DNA from: JBAXPW01 sp037132015
GTDB lineage: Bacteria; Patescibacteriota; Microgenomatia; UBA1406; GWC2-37-13
DNA length: 10,399 nt
Assembly: GCA_037132015.1 (NCBI GenBank)
Contig: JBAXPW010000051.1
Span: forward strand, 1 to 10,399
Direction of reading: 5' to 3'
How positions within the stretch are numbered: the stretch's first letter is position 1; every line of letters starts with the position of its first letter. The position numbers and the translations under genes were made by a program. Below are positions 6,491 to 10,399 of the stretch, piece after piece. Under the pieces are notes generated by a model. It was not told the DNA's origin, searched no databases, and worked only from the letters and a program-made list of their open reading frames with translations.

Positions 6491-7276
6491 CTAAATTTTT
6501 AATATTGATATTGCAATTGCAAATCCAGTACCAATGATAAAGACGGAGAGAAAAATATTATACAACACTATTACATATATGTGATTTTTTGCAAGTGGAT
6601 TTCTACCCATTGCATCTATTCCAGAATTGACAGCTCTTCCAAAGAAAAATATACCTACAAAAAGAGTTGTGAGAAGCACCGTACCAGCAATAAAATATTT
6701 AAAAGTAGATAGAGGATCTTGTGTTGCAGTTGCTATAGACGAACTAACGAATTTATTGAGACTTGAAGAGAGAGTTTCATTTTTTGAATAATAAATTTTA
6801 TTGATTTCTACACGTATACGATTAGTGTCTTGAGGATTTTTAGATTCATAAGAATCAAGAGAAAATCCAATTATGTATCCGGGTTTGTCAGCCTTCATTC
6901 CAACTCCTTCAGTAGTTGAAGTAGTAATTGCGTCGCCAGCTTGAATAGTTCCATTTTGTGCAGAAACGCGTACGTACGCTACACCATTAGTAATAACAGC
7001 CTCTTTTGTTGCTAATTCAACAGTTTCGATTGCAAGCATTGGATCTTTGGTTACGACTCCAATTAGTGTCGGGTCATATTCTTTTTGTGAAAGTATCATT
7101 CCGTTTATGGTATGACTTACGATAGATCCATCAGGGACAGAAGACGCATTTATGTCCATGTAATCTGCTATCTGATGAGGATTGGGGCCAATAGTATTTT
7201 GAGCATATATTGGAGAGATATAAAAGATACCTAAAAAAATTACAAATATACCAACGAACAATCGATATTTTGACAT
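6491..7276 (-). CDS. Secreted domain fused to an F-type ATPase c-subunit-like hairpin (copy 2)
   Basis: 261 residues on the minus strand, a paralogue of the protein at 1890-2714. A clear signal peptide (residues 1-25) has a probable cleavage after IYA. The exported domain (about 35-163) carries the same motif set: MILSQKEYDPTLIGVVTKDP, then IQAGDAITTS, GVGMKADKPGYIIGFSLD and a closing IRVEINK strand. After a Ser-rich linker, QDPLSTFKYF leads into TM helix 1 (about 195-213), the loop AMGRNPLA (222-229) and TM helix 2 (about 233-258). The RNP loop is identical in type to copy 1. The helix-2 position expected to hold the ion-binding carboxylate is Val245, with Ser244 beside it, and no acidic residue lies in either helix core. 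Asn at Pro+13 and Ser/Thr at Pro+17 are shared by both copies. It may form a mixed ring with copy 1 or replace it under some condition. Confidence 0.8.
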   Translation of the reverse strand: MSKYRLFVGIFVIFLGIFYISPIYAQNTIGPNPHQIADYMDINASSVPDGSIVSHTINGMILSQKEYDPTLIGVVTKDPMLAIETVELATKEAVITNGVAYVRVSAQNGTIQAGDAITTSTTEGVGMKADKPGYIIGFSLDSYESKNPQDTNRIRVEINKIYYSKNETLSSSLNKFVSSSIATATQDPLSTFKYFIAGTVLLTTLFVGIFFFGRAVNSGIDAMGRNPLAKNHIYVIVLYNIFLSVFIIGTGFAIAISILKI

Positions 7277-7450
7277 AAATTAAGTCTATCTAAATTCACA
7301 TAAATATCAATAGTAGAAAATACTCGTATCTAGATAGATTGATAGCGTGCTCAAACTATTTTTCGTCTTGCATAACATTTCAGGTTACAGTAGTATCAAA
7401 ATAGAGACCGTTTTCGACGGATCATTTTGGCGTATCGAAAAATAAACTAT
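7277..7450. other. Divergent intergenic region between copy 2 and the right fibre gene
   Basis: 174 bp with no ORF. Besides the c-like gene promoter it contains a 10-bp palindrome TATCTAGATA (7327-7336). A small hairpin CCGT-TTTCG-ACGG (7408-7420) and an alternative pairing TTTTCGA (7411-7417) / TCGAAAA (7435-7441) lie in the probable leader of the fibre gene. A weak promoter for that gene may be TTGCAT (7368-7373), 17 bp, TAGTAT (7391-7396). The hairpins end within 10 nt of the ATG and could influence translation; this is inference. Confidence 0.35.
7283..7310 (-). promoter_or_regulatory. Candidate leaderless sigma70-type promoter of the second c-like gene
   Basis: Read on the minus strand: TTGATA (7310-7305, 5/6), a 16-bp spacer, then TAGACT (7288-7283, 4/6), exactly 6 nt before the ATG at 7276. 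The 6-nt distance is the same as at the first c-like gene (TTGACA-N17-TACACT-6 nt-ATG), which strengthens both calls. No Shine-Dalgarno sequence is present. Confidence 0.5.
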
Positions 7451-10399
7451 ATGAACTATAACATATTTGAATCATTGCGATCGAAGCAACGGTATAAATT
7501 TTCAAACATATCTCGGTTGAATGTGCTTGTTGGACTGGTTGTTGCATATAACATCGGTCTTATGGCCACACATTACATAGGTTCGGTACAAACCAATGCT
7601 CCGCCATCTTTATTGGGAGTTGCTCGACAGCAATCTGATGGAAATGTGCTTGCAGTATCAGACAGCAAAGATAAAGTATTCGGAGTAAACATACCCGTTA
7701 TTATGAGGAAAAATGTACAGACGGGAGGAGATCTTGAAGTTCGGGGAGTCGCTAGTATCGAAGGCACTCTTACGGTAAATGGAGGAGTAATAGATGCTGG
7801 AAGTGGAAGAGTTTTAGCATCTAATATTTTGTATTCTTTGACAGCGGGAGAGGGAATTGATATATCTGGCGGACAAACGCCAGTTATCCGGAGTGTCTCA
7901 AATGGAGTTACTTCGATACAAGGAAAAACGGGAGGTCTCTCTTTTGAGGCTGGAGAAGGTATAACTATTGAAGGATTAAAGATAGTGAATAAAAATCCAT
8001 CCCAAACTATAACTGATACGTTCAAGACGTTTACTGTAGTAGGACAGGGGGATATTGTTGCAAGTGGTAACGCAGACAAAATCATATTTGAAGCAGGAAC
8101 AGGAATGTCGTTAAGTCGAGATGCAACGAATAAAAAGATCACCTTTAATTCGTCCGCTCAAAATAGCGGATGGACTAAAGGCAGTGGCATTGTGTATTTA
8201 ACGTCAGGTACAGATAATGTTGGTATTGGAACAACTGCTCCAGGTGCATCTCTTGCGATTGGTGCGGGTGCTACTTCTCCATTTATGATAAATAGTTCAG
8301 GAAATATCACTCGTATCAATGGTGTGCAATATTCATTTCCTTCTAATCAAGCTGATACAACAATGTTTTTGAGAAATAATGGATCAGGCCAACTTACGTG
8401 GGGTACAATTGCTGGAACCGATGGAGCATCTGTCAAAACATATGTATCAAATTATATACCACTGTTTTCAACCATAACTAATCAATTAATTACTAGTTCT
8501 ATTTTCCAAGAAAATGGTAATATAGGAATCGGTACTACAAATCCTACATCTTTATTCTCAATAGGAACAGGTGCAACTTCTCCATTCACTATTGATGCAT
8601 CAGGGAATATCACCCGAATTAATAATATCGCATACTCTTTTCCATTTACACAAGGAGCATCAAATAGTATATTACTTAATAATGGTAGTGGTAATCTCAC
8701 TTGGAGTACCACCATTCCAAATAGCACGTTACAAAATTCCAGTATTGGAATAATCACAGGTGCAGGTATGAGTGGGGGAGGAACAGTTGCTCTAGGAAGT
8801 TCCATTACGCTTACTAATGCAGGTGTTACCTCTATCATAGGTACGTTAGGAGAGATTGATGTTAATGCTAGTTCGGGTAGTGTTATTCTTTCATTACCAG
8901 CAACGATCAACAGAAATATATCAGGTAGTGCAGGTTATGCTTCCATCTCTCCTTGTTCAGGAATCACAGGAAATGATCTTGGATGTAGCGATATTTATGT
9001 AAATACAGCAGGAGACACGATGACAGGTCAATTAATTTCATCAGTTCTCACAGGTGCCTCACCTTTTTCAGTAGCATCAACGACATTAAATTCAAATCTT
9101 AATGCAGATTTATTGGATGGACAACATGGTTCATACTATGCGCCATTAACAAACATGAACGGTTCAGCAGGATACCTGAGTAAATTTACTGGAACAAGCT
9201 CAGTTGGAAACTCAGTAGTGTATGAAACAGGGGGAAATGTAGGGATAGGTACCACCGCACCAGAGTTTAAATTAAGCTTAGACAATGATGGAGGAATCAT
9301 AGCAAAAGGAACCTATGGATCAGGAGCATCACTCGCAACATCAGGAGCAGGGGCTCGTATGATATGGTATCCAAAGAAGGCTGCATTTAGAGCAGGGTAT
9401 ACGAATGGTACTCAATGGAATGATGATAATATTGGAAATTCATCGATTGCAATGGGAAGTGATATAACCGCAAGTGGAACGTATTCAACCGCAATGGGAT
9501 ATCTCACAAATGCACGTGGAGATGCTTCAACCGCAATGGGACAACACTCTATAGCCAGTGGGATGTATTCAATCTCAATGGGAACGCTTACAACAGCAAG
9601 TGGAACTGCTTCAACCGCAATGGGAGCGTATACGGTAGCAAGTGGGATTATTTCAACCGCAATGGGATATAGTACAACAGCAAATGGTGCATATTCAACC
9701 GCAATGGGATGGAGTACAAATGCAAGTAGTAACTTTTCAACTGCAATGGGGCAAGGAACAACAGCAAGTGGAGGTAGTTCAACCTCAATGGGAGCGGGTA
9801 CAACAGCAAGTGGAAATGCATCAACCTCAATGGGAGCGGGTACAACAGCAAGTGGAACAACTTCAACCGCAATGGGAGGCGGAACAACAGCAAATAGTAA
9901 CAACTCAACAGCTATTGGAAGTGCTATTATAGTAGGTACCACCTCATCAGATGCGCAATATTCAATAGGTATAGGATTAGATTCCACAGCTCGTACCATC
10001 ACCTCCCCAAATACTCTTGCAATCATGGGTGGAAATGTAGGCATAGGTATTGTTTCTCCACTTGCCACGTTGGATGTAAATGGAACTGCATGGTTACGCG
10101 GAACAGGCTCTTCTGGACTATTTGTTAACTCATCGGGAAATGTAGGGATAGGTACCACCGCTCCAGAGTTTAAATTAAGCTTAGACAATGATGGCGGAAT
10201 TATAGCAAAAGGAACCTATGGATCAGGAGCATCACTCGCAACATCAGGAGCAGGGGCTCGTATGATATGGTATCCAAAGAAGGCTGCATTTAGAGCAGGG
10301 TATGTAGCGGGAACAAACTGGGATGACGGAAATATAGGTGTGTATTCAACAGCAACAGGTTTAAGTCCAACAGCAAGTGGAGATAATTCAACAGCGTTT
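7451..10399 (+). CDS. N-terminally anchored surface fibre with YadA-like head, partial (C-terminus beyond window)
   Basis: 983 codons from the ATG at 7451 to the last base, with no stop, so the protein continues past the window. Residues 1-22 are basic and cytoplasmic, and about 23-43 form one membrane helix with no cleavage site. Next comes a beta-rich stem with GEGIDISGGQTPVI, homologous to the left fibre protein. Two GIGTT modules follow (8216-8404, 8519-8710), then NADLLDGQHGSYY (about 9104-9139), a motif seen in phage tail fibres. After that come GNVGIGTTAPEFKL...RMIWYPKKAAFRAG and a head of eleven 14-residue STAMGxxTTASGxx repeats (9443-9934), the Hep_Hag/YadA left-handed beta-roll type. 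A short spacer leads to a second copy of the 168-bp neck and the beginning of a second head. Inferred role: a trimeric, long surface adhesin anchored by an N-terminal helix rather than a C-terminal autotransporter barrel. No Shine-Dalgarno sequence. Confidence 0.88.
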   Translation, partial: MNYNIFESLRSKQRYKFSNISRLNVLVGLVVAYNIGLMATHYIGSVQTNAPPSLLGVARQQSDGNVLAVSDSKDKVFGVNIPVIMRKNVQTGGDLEVRGVASIEGTLTVNGGVIDAGSGRVLASNILYSLTAGEGIDISGGQTPVIRSVSNGVTSIQGKTGGLSFEAGEGITIEGLKIVNKNPSQTITDTFKTFTVVGQGDIVASGNADKIIFEAGTGMSLSRDATNKKITFNSSAQNSGWTKGSGIVYLTSGTDNVGIGTTAPGASLAIGAGATSPFMINSSGNITRINGVQYSFPSNQADTTMFLRNNGSGQLTWGTIAGTDGASVKTYVSNYIPLFSTITNQLITSSIFQENGNIGIGTTNPTSLFSIGTGATSPFTIDASGNITRINNIAYSFPFTQGASNSILLNNGSGNLTWSTTIPNSTLQNSSIGIITGAGMSGGGTVALGSSITLTNAGVTSIIGTLGEIDVNASSGSVILSLPATINRNISGSAGYASISPCSGITGNDLGCSDIYVNTAGDTMTGQLISSVLTGASPFSVASTTLNSNLNADLLDGQHGSYYAPLTNMNGSAGYLSKFTGTSSVGNSVVYETGGNVGIGTTAPEFKLSLDNDGGIIAKGTYGSGASLATSGAGARMIWYPKKAAFRAGYTNGTQWNDDNIGNSSIAMGSDITASGTYSTAMGYLTNARGDASTAMGQHSIASGMYSISMGTLTTASGTASTAMGAYTVASGIISTAMGYSTTANGAYSTAMGWSTNASSNFSTAMGQGTTASGGSSTSMGAGTTASGNASTSMGAGTTASGTTSTAMGGGTTANSNNSTAIGSAIIVGTTSSDAQYSIGIGLDSTARTITSPNTLAIMGGNVGIGIVSPLATLDVNGTAWLRGTGSSGLFVNSSGNVGIGTTAPEFKLSLDNDGGIIAKGTYGSGASLATSGAGARMIWYPKKAAFRAGYVAGTNWDDGNIGVYSTATGLSPTASGDNSTAF
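8216..8404 (+). repeat. GIGTT stalk module, first copy in the right fibre gene
   Basis: Encodes NVGIGTTAP..., then SPFMINSSGNITRINGVQYSF and GSGQLTW. It is homologous to 8519-8710 and to the module at about 380-568 (minus strand) of the left fibre gene. Similarity is clear in protein and diverged in DNA. Confidence 0.75.
8519..8710 (+). repeat. GIGTT stalk module, second copy in the right fibre gene
   Basis: Encodes NIGIGTTNPTSLFSIG, then SPFTIDASGNITRINNIAYSF and GSGNLTW. It is closer to the left-fibre module (ITRINNVAYSF, GSGNLTW) than to its own neighbour at 8216-8404 in several positions, suggesting module exchange between the two genes. Confidence 0.75.
9233..9400 (+). repeat. 168-bp neck repeat, copy 1
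   Basis: Nearly identical (165/168 by eye) to 10136-10303. It encodes GNVGIGTTAPEFKLSLDN through MIWYPKKAAFRAGY. It lies directly before the first YadA-like head. Confidence 0.92.
9443..9934 (+). repeat. YadA-like head: tandem 42-bp (14-residue) repeats
   Basis: Eleven full units start every 42 bp at 9443, 9485, 9527 and so on to 9863, with a terminal partial unit at 9905 (STAIG). The unit consensus is S-T-A-M-G-x-x-T-T-A-S-G-x-x. DNA variation is concentrated at the two x pairs. This is the Hep_Hag/YadA-head repeat pattern, forming a trimeric left-handed beta-roll in known adhesins. Confidence 0.9.
10136..10303 (+). repeat. 168-bp neck repeat, copy 2
   Basis: Copy of 9233-9400 displaced by 903 bp (301 codons, in frame). 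I see three differences, all at third codon positions and synonymous (GCA/GCT, GGA/GGC, ATC/ATT). Confidence 0.92.
10346..10399 (+). repeat. Start of a second YadA-like head, cut by the window edge
   Basis: One 42-bp unit (STATGLSPTASGDN, 10346-10387) and the first four residues (STAF) of the next. It follows the second neck copy just as the first head follows the first neck copy, so a neck+head module is duplicated. Confidence 0.7.

Noticed and set aside
6511..6522. Palindrome TTGCAATTGCAA near the convergent gene ends as a bidirectional terminator
   Set aside because: It lies within the codons for the last helix of the second c-like protein, has no GC-rich stem with loop, and no T-run follows at the right distance.
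9443..9934. Regular 42-bp periodicity suggesting a CRISPR array
   Set aside because: Units are contiguous, in frame and code for 14-residue repeats. There is no constant repeat with unique spacers and no cas genes.
9412..10188. Long open frame antisense to the YadA-like head repeats (and similar antisense frames at 7573-8142 and 8482-8910)
   Set aside because: The repetitive Gly/Ser/Thr/Ala codons leave stop-free shadow frames. The translations are low-complexity Pro/Val/Ala repeats of the sense-strand units, and the sense frame is open for 983 codons.

Overview
The window is AT-rich and uses the standard code: TGA acts as a stop at the ends of the delta-like and gamma-like genes. It contains long Gly/Ser/Thr/Asn-rich surface-fibre proteins, almost no Shine-Dalgarno sequences, and very divergent versions of universal protein families. 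This suggests a reduced-genome, episymbiont-type bacterium of the Candidate Phyla Radiation (Patescibacteria; Microgenomates- or Parcubacteria-like). That placement is inference; there is no rRNA or other marker gene in the window.

Layout. (1) 1-1585, minus strand: the N-terminal 528 codons of a membrane-anchored fibre protein that runs off the left edge. (2) 1586-1889: divergent promoter region. (3) 1890-6480, plus strand: five genes that look like a remodelled F-type ATPase cluster. They are a secreted-domain + c-subunit-hairpin fusion, a b-like stalk protein, a delta-like (OSCP) subunit, an alpha-like P-loop subunit and a gamma-like rotor shaft. (4) 6491-7276, minus strand and convergent: a second, paralogous secreted-domain + c-hairpin protein. 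(5) 7277-7450: divergent promoter region. (6) 7451-10399, plus strand: the first 983 codons of a second anchored fibre protein. It has GIGTT stalk repeats, a phage-tail-fibre-like motif and a YadA-type head made of 42-bp repeats, and runs off the right edge.

Central observation. The F1 and peripheral-stalk parts (alpha, gamma, delta, b) are recognisable from family signatures. The two c-like proteins differ from ordinary c subunits in two ways. Each carries an exported domain of roughly 130-150 residues before the transmembrane hairpin. Neither has a carboxylate in helix 2 where the ion-binding Asp/Glu should be. No subunit a, beta or epsilon gene is present. The topology is self-consistent: with the GRNP loop in the cytoplasm, both hairpin ends and the extra domain lie outside the cell. 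The most economical inference is a rotary or F1-like machine whose membrane ring displays an extracellular crown instead of translocating ions, encoded between two surface-fibre genes. It may serve gliding, attachment or host interaction, in loose analogy to the F1-like motor of Mycoplasma mobile. The function is inference; the domain architecture and missing residues are read directly from the sequence.

Regulation. Both c-like genes have sigma70-type promoters whose -10 box ends 6 nt before the ATG, predicting leaderless or nearly leaderless mRNAs. The b-delta-alpha-gamma genes are tightly packed and probably form one operon, with a 20-bp palindrome and a TATAAT box just upstream of b.
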